From the NCBI RefSeq assembly GCF_051860665.1, contig NZ_JBHYDM010000022.1, forward strand, positions 13,633 to 77,632: a stretch of DNA of 64,000 nucleotides, read 5' to 3'. The notes beneath the pieces were generated by a model, which was not told the origin of the DNA, did no database searches, and worked only from the letters and a program-made list of their open reading frames with translations. The number at the start of each line of letters is the position of its first letter. Position 1 is the stretch's first letter. Below are positions 28,190 through 36,645 of this stretch, one piece after another. This stretch comes from Falsiroseomonas sp051860665 (GTDB lineage: Bacteria > Pseudomonadota > Alphaproteobacteria > Acetobacterales > Acetobacteraceae). The translations under genes and the position numbers were made by a program.

Positions 28190-29397
28190 AGGCTGAGGTG
28201 ATGCCCTGGCGGCGGAGTGCGGCGACGCCGGTGGCGGTGCTGCTGGCCGTGGCGCCGGCGATGGCCGTGCTGCAGTTCCGGACCATGGCCCTGGCGGTGA
28301 CGCTGGCGCTGTTGGCGGCGGTGGTGACGCATCGCCTGGCGCGGGGGGCTTGGCCCTGGCCGCGCATGAACCCGGTGGCCTGGCTGGCGGTGGCGCTGCT
28401 GGGCTGGTGCGGTGTGGCGGCGCTGTGGTCGCCGGAGCCGGTTCGGGCCTTGCAGACCATCGGCGGGCTGGCGGCGCTGCTGGGCCTGGCGCTGATGACG
28501 GCGCGCGCCCTGGCTGAGGAGGCGGCCGGGCGCCGGCTGGCTTTCGCGCTGGCGGGGGGTCTGGCGCTGGGGCTCGCGCTGGCGGCGCTGGATCATGCGA
28601 CGGGCAATTGGCTGCGGCTGGCGGTGCGCGGCTTTCCGGAGATGCCGGCGATCAGTTTCGGGTTGAAGCCGGCGGTTTCCCTGATGGTGTTGCTGCTGCC
28701 GCTGGTGGTCGCGGTGCCCATGGCCTGGGCGCTGCGGGCGGTGCTGCTGGCGGCGGGGCTGGCGGTGGCGCTGTGGCTGCCGGCGGATTCGGCCAAGATC
28801 GCGGCGGTGGCGGGGCTGGTGGCGGCCGGCGCGGTGGCCTTGCTGCCGCGGGCGGCGCCGCGGCTGGCGGCGCTGGCCTTTGCCGCCTTCAGCCTGGCCG
28901 CGCCGCTGGTCTTCGCCTTCGGCCTGTCCCAGGCGCCCTCGCTGGAGCCGATCCCGCGCTCCGCCGCGCATCGGGTGCTGATCTGGGATTTCGTGGTGGA
29001 TCGCATCGCGGAAAAGCCGCTGCTCGGCTGGGGGATGGAATCCAGCCGCGCCATTCCGGGGGGCAGCGATACTTTCGGCGTGGAGACCCTGGACCGCTAT
29101 GGGCTGAATTCGCCCGAGGCGCGGCACTGGTTCGGCCTGCCCTCGGCGCGGCGCCTGCCGCTGCATACCCATAACGCGGCCCTGCAGATCTGGCTGGAGC
29201 TGGGGCTGGTGGGGGCGCTGCTGGGCGCGGCGCTGGGGGCGGCAGCGCTGCTGGCGGCCGGCGCCAGCCCGGCCGGCTTCGGCATGGCGGTCTCGGCCGT
29301 GGTGACGGGGCAGCTTTCCTTCGGTGTCTGGCAGCCCTGGTGGGTGGCTTCCGTCCTGCTGGCCGCGGTCGTGGCGGGGGCGCTTCGTAAAACCTAG
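28186..29397 (+). CDS. O-antigen ligase/polymerase-like membrane protein
   Basis: 403 residues, nearly all hydrophobic, with about ten to twelve membrane segments. The Wzy/WaaL-type loop is present: AHRVLIWDFVVDRIAEKPLL then GWGMESS, and after it HTHNAALQIWLELGLVGALL, whose HxHN carries a conserved His. Such proteins join O-antigen or exopolysaccharide to lipid A core or polymerise it. The ATG is inside the stop of the glycosyltransferase gene (ATGA). Its TAG stop overlaps the stop of the convergent protease gene. Confidence 0.85.
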   Translation: MKAEVMPWRRSAATPVAVLLAVAPAMAVLQFRTMALAVTLALLAAVVTHRLARGAWPWPRMNPVAWLAVALLGWCGVAALWSPEPVRALQTIGGLAALLGLALMTARALAEEAAGRRLAFALAGGLALGLALAALDHATGNWLRLAVRGFPEMPAISFGLKPAVSLMVLLLPLVVAVPMAWALRAVLLAAGLAVALWLPADSAKIAAVAGLVAAGAVALLPRAAPRLAALAFAAFSLAAPLVFAFGLSQAPSLEPIPRSAAHRVLIWDFVVDRIAEKPLLGWGMESSRAIPGGSDTFGVETLDRYGLNSPEARHWFGLPSARRLPLHTHNAALQIWLELGLVGALLGAALGAAALLAAGASPAGFGMAVSAVVTGQLSFGVWQPWWVASVLLAAVVAGALRKT

Positions 29398-30248
29398 CCC
29401 ATGCAGCGCATGAACAGCGTCGAGGGATGGGCGATCTCGCCCACCTCGGCGGCGGTGCGTGGCGGGCCGGCGGCGAGGCTGGGCGTGACCCCGGCGGCGC
29501 GCAGGAATTCGACCGCCTCGTTGCCCTTCACCGCGAAGTTCACGTTCTGCGGGATATCGCCGGTGCGCTGCGCCACGCGGGCGGCGTTCAGCTTGGAGAC
29601 GATGACGCCCACCACCTGGCCGGACAGGTCCAGCAGTGGCCCGCCCGAATTGCCGGGCTGCACCGGGGCGGAGATCTGGAACTGGCGCTGGTCATCGGCC
29701 AGGCCGGCCAGGGCCGAGACCTCCCCCGTGGTCAGGGTGGGGCCGGAGGAGAGCATGCCGGCGAGCGGGAAGCCGTAGGTCACCACCCCCTCGCCCCGGC
29801 GGATGTTCATCTCCCGGCGGAAGGCCAGGGGCGGGCCGGAATCGGGCGGCACCTCGATCAGCGCGAGGTCGCGCTCGCGGTCCGAGCGCAGCACCCGGGC
29901 GCTGACATCCTGGCCCGATGCGGTGCGGACGCGGACGGCGCGGCAGCGGTCCACGACATGCGCGTTGGTGAGCGCCCGGCCCTGCGCCACCACGAAGCCG
30001 GTGCCGGAGGAAACCATGCGCCCGGAGCCGGCGGAGGGTGGGCTGCCTGGCTTGCCCGCCTGCGGTCCCGGCACGCCGCCCGGAACCCCCACGGGTGGCA
30101 AGGCGGGGGGCTTGGTGGTGGGCAGGGGCGGGAAGCCGGATCGGGCGCCGGGCTGGCCGGCCGGCGGGGGCTTGCCCTGGCCGAGGGCGTCGCCGCCCGC
30201 CAGCAGGCCGAGCAGCAGGGCGGGGAGCAGCGTGAGGGAGCGGTGCAT
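29394..30248 (-). CDS. secreted trypsin-like serine protease (S1C)
   Basis: 284 residues with an N-terminal signal (MHRSLTLLPALLLGLLAGGD) and a long Pro/Gly linker to about residue 75. The catalytic triad is clear: His97 in TNAHVVDR, Asp127 in DRERDLALIEV and Ser201 in QPGNSGGPLLDLSG. No PDZ domain follows, so it is shorter than DegP. A periplasmic protease for quality control or signalling is likely. Its TAG overlaps the convergent O-antigen ligase stop. Confidence 0.87.
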   Translation of the reverse strand: MHRSLTLLPALLLGLLAGGDALGQGKPPPAGQPGARSGFPPLPTTKPPALPPVGVPGGVPGPQAGKPGSPPSAGSGRMVSSGTGFVVAQGRALTNAHVVDRCRAVRVRTASGQDVSARVLRSDRERDLALIEVPPDSGPPLAFRREMNIRRGEGVVTYGFPLAGMLSSGPTLTTGEVSALAGLADDQRQFQISAPVQPGNSGGPLLDLSGQVVGVIVSKLNAARVAQRTGDIPQNVNFAVKGNEAVEFLRAAGVTPSLAAGPPRTAAEVGEIAHPSTLFMRCMG

Positions 30249-30304
30249 GTTCTTCCACCATGCCGAGTCCCGCACCCGGCGGTCAATCGCGGGGCCGGGT
30301 CGCG

Positions 30305-31066
30305 CTACAGCAGCCCCTCGCGCCGGAAGGACAGGTGGCGGCCGTTGCCGACGATCAGGTGGTCATGCACCGTGATGCCCAGGACGCCGGCCGCGGCCTT
30401 CACTTCCTGCGTCATCTCGATATCGGCGCGGGAGGGGGTGGGATCGCCGGAGGGGTGGTTGTGCACCAGGATCAGCGCCGTCGCCTCCAGCTCCAGCGCC
30501 CGCTTCACAACCTCGCGCGGATAGACCGGGGTATGGTTCACGGTGCCCCGCGCCTGGGCCTCGTCGGCGATCAGGCGGTTCCTCGAATCGAGGAAAAGCA
30601 GGCGGAACTGCTCGATGGGATCCCGGGCCAGGGCGGCGTTCAGGTAGCCGATCAGCCGATCCCAGTTGTTCAGCACCGGCTGGTCGAGGATTTCCGCCCG
30701 CATCAGCCGCAGCGCCGCGCCGTGGACGGTCTTCAGGGCCGCGGCGCCGGCCTCCCCCATCCCCTCCACCTCGGTCAATTCGCGCACCGGCGCGGCGATG
30801 GCCTTCGCAAAACTGCCGAAGCGGGCCAGCAGGGCTCGGGCGATGGGCTTGGTGTCGCGCCGCGGCAGGGCCTGGAACAGCAGCATTTCCAGCATCTCGT
30901 GGTCCAGCAGGCTGTCGGGGCCGGCGGTCAGCAGGCGCGTGCGCATGCGTTGGCGGTGGCCGAGATGGCCGGGTGGGGCGGCGTCCTCCGGTGCTGTCGA
31001 CAGGGCGGTGCTGAACAGCCCGCCAAAGCTGGCGCTCGCCTCCGAGAATTGCGGCTTCCGGGCCAT
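30305..31066 (-). CDS. radC: RadC family protein (JAB/MPN domain)
   Basis: 253 residues from ATG (MARKPQFSEASASFGGLF). The N-terminal HhH part includes GDTGEAGAAALKT-like VEGMGEAGAAALKTVHGAAL. The C-terminal JAB1/MPN metal site is VHNHPSGDPTPS, with His202, His204 and Asp208, followed by ADIEMTQEVKAAAGVLGITV. The name comes from an old repair phenotype; the biochemical role is unsettled. DUF2306 and map follow upstream on the same strand. Confidence 0.93.
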   Translation of the reverse strand: MARKPQFSEASASFGGLFSTALSTAPEDAAPPGHLGHRQRMRTRLLTAGPDSLLDHEMLEMLLFQALPRRDTKPIARALLARFGSFAKAIAAPVRELTEVEGMGEAGAAALKTVHGAALRLMRAEILDQPVLNNWDRLIGYLNAALARDPIEQFRLLFLDSRNRLIADEAQARGTVNHTPVYPREVVKRALELEATALILVHNHPSGDPTPSRADIEMTQEVKAAAGVLGITVHDHLIVGNGRHLSFRREGLL

Positions 31067-31128
31067 CCTGTCCCCTCTGCTTCCGCACCGATGGTGCAAC
31101 GAAGGGATAGGATATTCAACTGCGGCGT

Positions 31129-31518
31129 TCACCAGCCGAAGACGACGGCCCCCATGATGCGGCCCGGCAGCAGGGTGAAGCCGCCGGCGATGATAAGCCC
31201 GCCGAGATAGAGCGAGGCCATGGCCCGGTGATGCGCCCGGATGCGGCCGCGCCGGGCGGACAGCACCGCGATCGGCAGCAGGACCACCACCCAGCCCGAG
31301 ATCAGGTGGATCCAGGAGAGATGCCCCTTCGTGGCGATCCAGAAGGAGGAAAGGGCGACCACCGCCATCAGCACCACCCAGGTCCAGCCCATGATGCGAT
31401 GGCGGCCGCGCCCCTTGGGGGCCAGCAGCTGGACGCCGCCCAGCAGCAGCGCGCCGAGGGCGGCGAAGGCATGCAACTGGATGACGGGAGGGGCGGTGAG
31501 CAGCGGGGCGAGCGTCAT
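31129..31518 (-). CDS. DUF2306-type small membrane protein
   Basis: 129 residues with four membrane segments: VIQLHAFAALGALLLGGVQL, GWTWVVLMAVVALSSFWIAT, LISGWVVVLLPIAVLSARRG and SLYLGGLIIAGGFTLLPGRI. It has conserved His residues at the membrane borders (HLSWIH, RAHHRAM), as in DUF2306. Function unknown; such proteins are often under TetR repressors. A perfect 21-bp palindrome covers its promoter, so regulated expression is likely. Confidence 0.86.
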   Translation of the reverse strand: MTLAPLLTAPPVIQLHAFAALGALLLGGVQLLAPKGRGRHRIMGWTWVVLMAVVALSSFWIATKGHLSWIHLISGWVVVLLPIAVLSARRGRIRAHHRAMASLYLGGLIIAGGFTLLPGRIMGAVVFGW

Positions 31519-31530
31519 GACGGCTTCTGT

Positions 31531-31551
31531 GTGAATGTGACAAACATTCAC
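31531..31551 (-). promoter_or_regulatory. perfect 21-bp palindromic operator
   Basis: GTGAATGT-GACAA-ACATTCAC is an exact 8+5+8 inverted repeat. On the minus strand it lies 13-33 bases upstream of the DUF2306 ATG and covers the end of the -10 element of the predicted promoter. The arms resemble TetR-family sites of the GAATG-CATTC type. Which repressor binds is unknown; no TetR gene is adjacent. Confidence 0.7.
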
Positions 31552-31578
31552 ATACAGGGCCGCAGCCAGTCCCGTCAA
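31549..31578 (-). promoter_or_regulatory. sigma-70-like promoter for the DUF2306 gene
   Basis: On the minus strand TTGACG (31573-31578) and TATGTG (31549-31554) are separated by 18 bases. The palindrome at 31531-31551 overlaps the -10 and start region. The -35 lies in a GTCAAGCCGGA/TCCGGCCTGAC stem (31575-31598). Confidence 0.5.
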
Positions 31579-31613
31579 GCCGGAAATCCGGCCTGACGGG
31601 GGAACCTTGAAAA

Positions 31614-32417
31614 TCAGGCGTAGGGCGGGCGGTGCAGCCCGATGGGGGAGAGGGTGAAGATCTCCGCCCCCTCCTCCGTCACCCCGACCATATGCTCGAA
31701 TTGCGCCGAGAGGCTGCGGTCGCGGGTCACCGCGGTCCAGCCATCGTCCAGCACCTTCACCTCCGGCCGGCCGGCATTCACCATCGGCTCCACCGTGAAG
31801 AACATGCCGGGCTTCAGCACCGGGCCTTCGCCGGGGCGGCCGAAATGCAGCACGTTCGGCGGCTCGTGGAAGCGCCGGCCGATGCCGTGGCCGCAGAAGT
31901 CCCGCACCACGGAGAAGCGGTTGCGCTCCACATAGGCCTGGATGGCATGGCCGATATCGCCGAGCGTGGCACCCGGCTTGATGGCGGCGATGCCGCGCAT
32001 CATGGATTCGTAGGTGACATCCATCAGCAGCCGCGCCTTGGTCGAGGGCGCGCCGGCCACATACATGCGGCTGGTATCGCCGTGCCAGCCATCGAGGATG
32101 ACGGTCACGTCGATATTCACGATATCACCCTCCAGCAGCACCCGCTCGCCCGGGATGCCGTGGCAGACCACGTGGTTGATCGAGGTGCAGGAGGATTTGG
32201 TATAGCCGCGATAGCCGAGCGTGGCCGGGATCGCGTCATGCGCCAGGATGAAGTCGTGGATCAGCCGGTCGATCGCCTCGGTGGTGATTCCCGGCTGCAC
32301 ATGCGGGGTGATCATGTCGAGGGTCTCGGCCGCCAGGCGGCCGGCGCGGCGCATGCCCTCGAAATCCGCGGGGCTGTGGATGGTGATGCGGCGGCTCTCG
32401 CCGCCCTGCTGCTCCAT
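31614..32417 (-). CDS. map: methionine aminopeptidase, type I
   Basis: 267 residues, ATG chosen before MEQQGGESRRITIHSPADFE; an upstream extension has no family match. All signatures are present: NHVVCHGIPG with His86, the metal ligands Asp103 and Asp114 (NIDVTVILDGWHGDTSR), GHGIGRRFHEPP, FFTVEPMV and SAQFEHMVGV. It removes the initiator Met from new proteins. DUF2306 and radC lie downstream on the same strand. Confidence 0.97.
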   Translation of the reverse strand: MEQQGGESRRITIHSPADFEGMRRAGRLAAETLDMITPHVQPGITTEAIDRLIHDFILAHDAIPATLGYRGYTKSSCTSINHVVCHGIPGERVLLEGDIVNIDVTVILDGWHGDTSRMYVAGAPSTKARLLMDVTYESMMRGIAAIKPGATLGDIGHAIQAYVERNRFSVVRDFCGHGIGRRFHEPPNVLHFGRPGEGPVLKPGMFFTVEPMVNAGRPEVKVLDDGWTAVTRDRSLSAQFEHMVGVTEEGAEIFTLSPIGLHRPPYA

Positions 32418-32507
32418 GATGCTCTGGACCGCCCGAAACTGCTGTAGGGAAGGCCCGAATGTGCGCTGCGGCCCCCCCTGATGCAAGGCGCGGCCGGCCT
32501 GGCGGGG

Positions 32508-33389
32508 TCAGTTCGCCCGCTCGCCCGCCTTCCGTTCCACCGTGCCCAGGGCCTCCGCCAGGCGATGCGTGGCGCTGCCGGGGCGGGCGGGCTTCTGCTG
32601 GCTGTCATGCGGTGCCCAGCCGGTCAGCATCAGCAGGCGCAGGCCGGGGGCGAGGCCCTCCGGCCCCGAGGGCAGGGCGGCGGCGGCCATGGGGAAAAGC
32701 GCGCGGGGCGGGGTGCGCGGGTCGCGCGCCAGCACGGCATTGCCCTCCCCGGCCGCGCGGAGGTCGGCCAGCAGGGCCAGCGGCGTGCGATAGGCGATCG
32801 CCACCTCCTCCATATCCGCCACCGGCAGGGCGAAGCCGGCGCGCTGCAACAAGCCGGCGGCGTCCCGCAGCTCCGGGAAGGGGGAGATGCGGGGCGAAAG
32901 GCCGCCGCGCAGCGCGCTTTCCGCCTCCGCCAGGGCCTGGCGCAGCGGCTGCAAGGTGCCGAGGCCGGGTAGGGAGGCGAGGAAGAGCCCATCCGGCGCC
33001 AGCGCCCGCCGGATCTGGATCAGCGCCCCCGGCAGGTCGTTGACCCAGTGCAGCGACAGGGAGGCGACAATCAGGTCGAAGCTTTCGGGGGCAAAGGGCA
33101 GGAATTCCTCATCCGCCGCCACCGCCAGGCCGCCGGCCTTCGCCGCCATGGCGGGCGAGAGGTCGGCGGAGATCACTGAAGCAATGCCCCGCGCGCGCAG
33201 CAGCGGCGCCACCACGCCGCGGCCGCCGATCTCCAGCGCCCGGCTGAAGCGGCGCGTCGTATCGTCCAGCCGGTCCAGCAGCCGTTCCGCGCAATCCGCC
33301 AGGATCGGCGCCACCTGGTCCACCGTCGCCGCCGCCCTGTCGCGCCGGCGGCGGACCAGCCGACGGTCGAAAACCTGCATCGCATCCAT
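32508..33389 (-). CDS. NDUFAF5/BioC-like SAM-dependent methyltransferase family protein
   Basis: 293 residues beginning MDAMQVFDRRLVRRRRDRAA. The SAM-binding motif I reads RALEIGGRGVVAPLLRARG, an altered form with GGRG in place of GxGxG. VISADLSPAMAAKAG and FDLIVASLSLHWVNDLPGAL follow as in BioC and NDUFAF5. Human NDUFAF5 is an assembly factor that hydroxylates an arginine in complex I, and the bacterial orthologue is found across Alphaproteobacteria. The ending RLAEALGTVERKAGE is variable. Role here inferred from family. Confidence 0.82.
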   Translation of the reverse strand: MDAMQVFDRRLVRRRRDRAAATVDQVAPILADCAERLLDRLDDTTRRFSRALEIGGRGVVAPLLRARGIASVISADLSPAMAAKAGGLAVAADEEFLPFAPESFDLIVASLSLHWVNDLPGALIQIRRALAPDGLFLASLPGLGTLQPLRQALAEAESALRGGLSPRISPFPELRDAAGLLQRAGFALPVADMEEVAIAYRTPLALLADLRAAGEGNAVLARDPRTPPRALFPMAAAALPSGPEGLAPGLRLLMLTGWAPHDSQQKPARPGSATHRLAEALGTVERKAGERAN

Positions 33390-33466
33390 CCCCCGCAGAT
33401 GCGCCCGCTTCGCCCCGGCGGCAAGCGGGTCTAGCCTTTCGGCCAGGGATCAAGGACTCGCCACGC

Positions 33467-35041
33467 ATGACGCCACGCATCGCCCCCGCCACCCTGAAGG
33501 CCTGGCTGCGGGAGGGAGGGGAACTCGCCATCCTGGATGCGCGGGAGGAGGGCGAGTTCGGCGCCGCGCACCTGTTCTGGGCTGTGCCCTGCCCCTTGTC
33601 CCAGGCCGAGCTGCGCGCGCCGGCCCTGCTGCCGCGGCGCGATGTGCGCGTGGTCTGCATCGATGGCGGGGAGGGCCTGTCGGATCGCCTGGCCGCCGTC
33701 CTGCAAAGCCTGGGCTGCACGGATGTGGCGGTGCTGGAGGGGGGCACGCCGGCCTGGGCGGCGGCGGGGTTCGAGACCTTCTCCGGCGTGAACGTGCCCT
33801 CCAAGGCCTTCGGCGAATGGGTGGAGCACCACTACGAGACCCCCTCCGTCGATGCAGCGGAACTCGCCGCCATGCAGGCGGCGGGCGAGGATCTGCTGGT
33901 GGTGGACAGCCGCCCGCTGGTGGAATTCCGCGCCATGTCGATCCCCGGCGCCACCAATGTGCCGGGGGCGGAGCTGGCCTATCGGGTGCCGTCCATGCTG
34001 GCGCGCCCCGGGACCACGGTGGTGGTGAACTGCGCCGGCCGCACCCGCTCCATCCTCGGCGCGGAGAGCCTCCGCCGGGCCGGGCTGCCGAACCGGGTGG
34101 TGGCGCTGCGCAACGGCACCATGGGCTGGGAGCTTGCAGGCTTCGCCTGCCATCGCGGCCGCGGGGAACGCTACGCCGAGGGCACCCCCGCCGATGCGGC
34201 CGAGAGTTTTGCGCGGGCGAAAAGCTTTGCCGAGGGGGCGGGCGTGCGCTGGACCGATCGCGCCGGGCTGGCCGCGATGCAGGCGGAGGGGGGGCGGACC
34301 ACCTATCTGCTGGATGTGCGCGACCCCGCCGAATTCGCCGCCGGCCACCTGCCGGGCTCGGTCAGCGCGCCGGGCGGCCAGCTGGTGCAGGCGACCGATG
34401 GCTTTGTCGCGGTGCGCGGCGCCCGCCTGGTGCTGGTGGACGATACCGGCACCCGCGCCGCCATGACCGCCGGCTGGCTGCGCCAATTGGGTGGCTGGGA
34501 GGTGTCTGTGCTGACCGGCGGCCTTCATGGGCCGCTGGAGACCGGGCCGGTGGTGCCGCGCCTGCCGGAGGCGCTGCGGCCCGACCTCCAACGGGTGGCG
34601 CCGGATGCGGTGCGGGGCGGGCAGGTGGCGGTGGTCGATCTCGCCCGGTCGCTCGCCTTCCGGGCCGGCCATATCCCCGGCGCGATCTGGGGGGTGCGGA
34701 CGCGGCTTGCGCAGGTGCTGCCGCGCCTGCCGGCCGGGCGGCCGGTGGCGGTCGCGGCGCCCTCCGACGACCTCGCCGCGCTGGGGGCGGCGGAACTGCG
34801 CGGGCTGGGCCTGGCGGAGGTCGCGGTGCTGGAGGGCGGCACGGCGGCCTGGCAGGCGGCCGGCTTCCCGCTGGATGCAGGGCGCACCGACCCGCCGGAC
34901 GAGGCCTGCATCGATGCGCATCTGCGGCCCTATGACCGCAACAGCGGCGTGGAGGCGGCGATGCGCGCCTATCTGGCCTGGGAGATCGAGCTGGTGCAGG
35001 CGGTGGAACGCGATGGCGACGCCCCCTTCGGCGCCTGGTAG
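33467..35041 (+). CDS. multi-domain rhodanese-like protein, four domains
   Basis: 524 residues with four consecutive rhodanese domains. Domain 1 (about 1-105) has Cys64 in VVCIDGGEG. Domain 2 (about 125-230) has Cys189 in VVVNCAGRTRS, the best active loop. Domain 3 (about 262-355) carries Asp325 at the Cys position (LVLVDDTGTR). Domain 4 (about 375-465) has VAVAAPSDD with no Cys. So two domains could carry persulfide and two look inactive. A helical tail AMRAYLAWEIELVQAVERDG closes the protein. It probably moves sulfane sulfur; target unknown. comF overlaps its end by 29 bases. Confidence 0.87.
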   Translation: MTPRIAPATLKAWLREGGELAILDAREEGEFGAAHLFWAVPCPLSQAELRAPALLPRRDVRVVCIDGGEGLSDRLAAVLQSLGCTDVAVLEGGTPAWAAAGFETFSGVNVPSKAFGEWVEHHYETPSVDAAELAAMQAAGEDLLVVDSRPLVEFRAMSIPGATNVPGAELAYRVPSMLARPGTTVVVNCAGRTRSILGAESLRRAGLPNRVVALRNGTMGWELAGFACHRGRGERYAEGTPADAAESFARAKSFAEGAGVRWTDRAGLAAMQAEGGRTTYLLDVRDPAEFAAGHLPGSVSAPGGQLVQATDGFVAVRGARLVLVDDTGTRAAMTAGWLRQLGGWEVSVLTGGLHGPLETGPVVPRLPEALRPDLQRVAPDAVRGGQVAVVDLARSLAFRAGHIPGAIWGVRTRLAQVLPRLPAGRPVAVAAPSDDLAALGAAELRGLGLAEVAVLEGGTAAWQAAGFPLDAGRTDPPDEACIDAHLRPYDRNSGVEAAMRAYLAWEIELVQAVERDGDAPFGAW

Positions 35042-35795
35042 CGCCCTGTTCCGGCGCCTGGGCGGGGCGGCGCTGGATGCGCTGCTGCCACCCGGCTGCC
35101 TGACCTGCGAGCAACCCGTCGAGCGCCAGGGCACGCAATGCGCTGACTGCTTTCGCGGGCTGACCCGCGTCACCGCCCCCTTCTGCGCGCGCTGCGGCGT
35201 GCCCTTCATCCATGCCGGCCAGGCGGGGCCCGGCGGGCTCTGCCCCGGCTGCCTGGCGCGGCTGCCGGCCTTCGCGGCCGCCCGCGCGGCGCTGCGCTAC
35301 GATGCCGGCGCGCAGCGGCTGATCCTGCCCTTCAAGCATGCCGACCGGCCGGAACTCGCCACCGCCCTGGCCGCGCTGATGGCGCAATCGGGCGCGGAGC
35401 TGCTGGCCCGCGCCGATCTGCTGGCCCCCGTGCCGCTGCATTGGCGCCGGCTGCTGGCACGCCGCTACAACCAGGCCGCCCTGCTGGCCCGGCGGCTCTC
35501 GGTGCTGTCCGGAAGGCCCTGCATCCCGGACCTGCTGCGCCGTCCGCGGCCCACCCCGCCGCTGGGCGATCGCGGGGAGGCGGAGCGCGCGGCGCTGCTG
35601 GTCGGGGCTTTCCGGCTGACCGCCGCCGGGGCGCGGCTTGTGGCGGGGCGGCGGGTGCTGCTGGTGGATGACGTGATGACCAGCGGCGCCACCGCGGAGG
35701 CCTGCGCCCAGGCCGTGCTGGCCGCCGGCGCCAGTGCCGTGGATGTGCTGGCCGCCGCCCGGGTGCCGGACCCGCGCCTGCAGGCGGAAGGCTGA
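35013..35795 (+). CDS. comF: ComF family phosphoribosyltransferase-like protein
   Basis: 260 residues starting MATPPSAPGSALFRRLGGAA, overlapping the rhodanese gene. A zinc-ribbon of four CxxC units comes first: CLTC, CADC, CARC and CPGC. The PRTase loop VLLVDDVMTSGATAEACAQA and the LAPVPLHWRRLLARRYNQA motif follow. ComF (GntX in Escherichia coli) is linked to DNA uptake and reuse, but its enzyme activity is not defined. Operon with grxC downstream by spacing. Confidence 0.92.
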   Translation: MATPPSAPGSALFRRLGGAALDALLPPGCLTCEQPVERQGTQCADCFRGLTRVTAPFCARCGVPFIHAGQAGPGGLCPGCLARLPAFAAARAALRYDAGAQRLILPFKHADRPELATALAALMAQSGAELLARADLLAPVPLHWRRLLARRYNQAALLARRLSVLSGRPCIPDLLRRPRPTPPLGDRGEAERAALLVGAFRLTAAGARLVAGRRVLLVDDVMTSGATAEACAQAVLAAGASAVDVLAAARVPDPRLQAEG

Positions 35796-35844
35796 GATAT
35801 CAGGGAGGCTTGACCGCGGCCCCGCGCGGCCCGATTTCTGCACA

Positions 35845-36102
35845 ATGGCCAAGATCGAGATCTATACCCAGGATTTCTGCCCCTATTGCGCCCGGGCGCT
35901 GCAGCTGCTGACCCGCAAGGGGGTGGCCTTCGAGGAGAAGTTTGCCCCGAACGGCTCCGATGCGCGGCGGGAGGCGATGGAACGCTCCGGCGGCCGCACC
36001 TCCGTGCCGCAGATCTTCATCGACGGCCAGCATATCGGCGGCTGTGACGATCTGATGGCGCTGGACCGCAAGGGCGGGCTCGACCCGCTGCTGGCGGGCT
36101 GA
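35845..36102 (+). CDS. grxC: glutaredoxin 3
   Basis: 85 residues. The active site CPYC is Cys12-Cys15; TSVPQIFIDGQHIGGCDDLM carries the cis-Pro TVP-like loop and the glutathione-binding GG motif. It reduces disulfides at the expense of glutathione. It follows comF by 50 bases and precedes the DUF1178 gene by 16 bases on the same strand, so comF-grxC-DUF1178 form one transcription unit, an arrangement common in Alphaproteobacteria. Confidence 0.96.
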   Translation: MAKIEIYTQDFCPYCARALQLLTRKGVAFEEKFAPNGSDARREAMERSGGRTSVPQIFIDGQHIGGCDDLMALDRKGGLDPLLAG

Positions 36103-36118
36103 TGCGCGGCGGGGCGGC

Positions 36119-36631
36119 ATGATCCACTACCAGCTGCGCTGCAGCGCCCAGCACGAATTCGACGGCTGGTTCCAGGACAGCGCCGGCTTCGAGAAGCTGG
36201 CCGCCGCTGGCCTGGTGGAATGCCCGCATTGCGGCGGCACGCAGGTGACGCGCGCGCTGATGGCGCCGGCAGTCCGCAAATCCCGCAAGAAGGCCCTGCC
36301 GGCGCCGGTGGAGCAGGTGGCCCCGGAGGCCAAGCCCGCCGAGCCCCCCGTCGCCCCGCCGCCGGAGACTGGCGGCGGCATGTCCCAGCGCGTCGCCGCC
36401 GGGCCGATCCCGGCCCAGCTGCTGGCCATGCTGCAGCGGATGCGGGCCGAGGTGGAGAAGTCCTGCGACTATGTCGGCGAGGGTTTTGCCGAGGAAGCGC
36501 GCAAGATCCACAATGGCGAGGCCGAGGCCCGCGGCATCTATGGCGAGGCGACCGAGGCCGAGGCCGAGGCCCTGGCCGAGGACGGCATCGACATCGCCCG
36601 CCTGCCCTGGGTGCCGCGCGCCGACGGCTGA
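36119..36631 (+). CDS. DUF1178 family protein
   Basis: 170 residues: MIHYQLRCSAQHEFDGWFQD then a zinc-binding CPHC in LVECPHCGGTQVTRALMAPA, a variable Pro/Ala linker, and the family end EVEKSCDYVGEGFAEEARKI with NGEAEARGIYGEAT. The motif set is that of DUF1178, small Alphaproteobacterial proteins with an N-terminal zinc ribbon like FmdB/CxxC_CxxC proteins. Function unknown. Lies 16 bases after grxC. Confidence 0.92.
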   Translation: MIHYQLRCSAQHEFDGWFQDSAGFEKLAAAGLVECPHCGGTQVTRALMAPAVRKSRKKALPAPVEQVAPEAKPAEPPVAPPPETGGGMSQRVAAGPIPAQLLAMLQRMRAEVEKSCDYVGEGFAEEARKIHNGEAEARGIYGEATEAEAEALAEDGIDIARLPWVPRADG

Positions 36632-36645
36632 GAGAGGGCGCGGCG

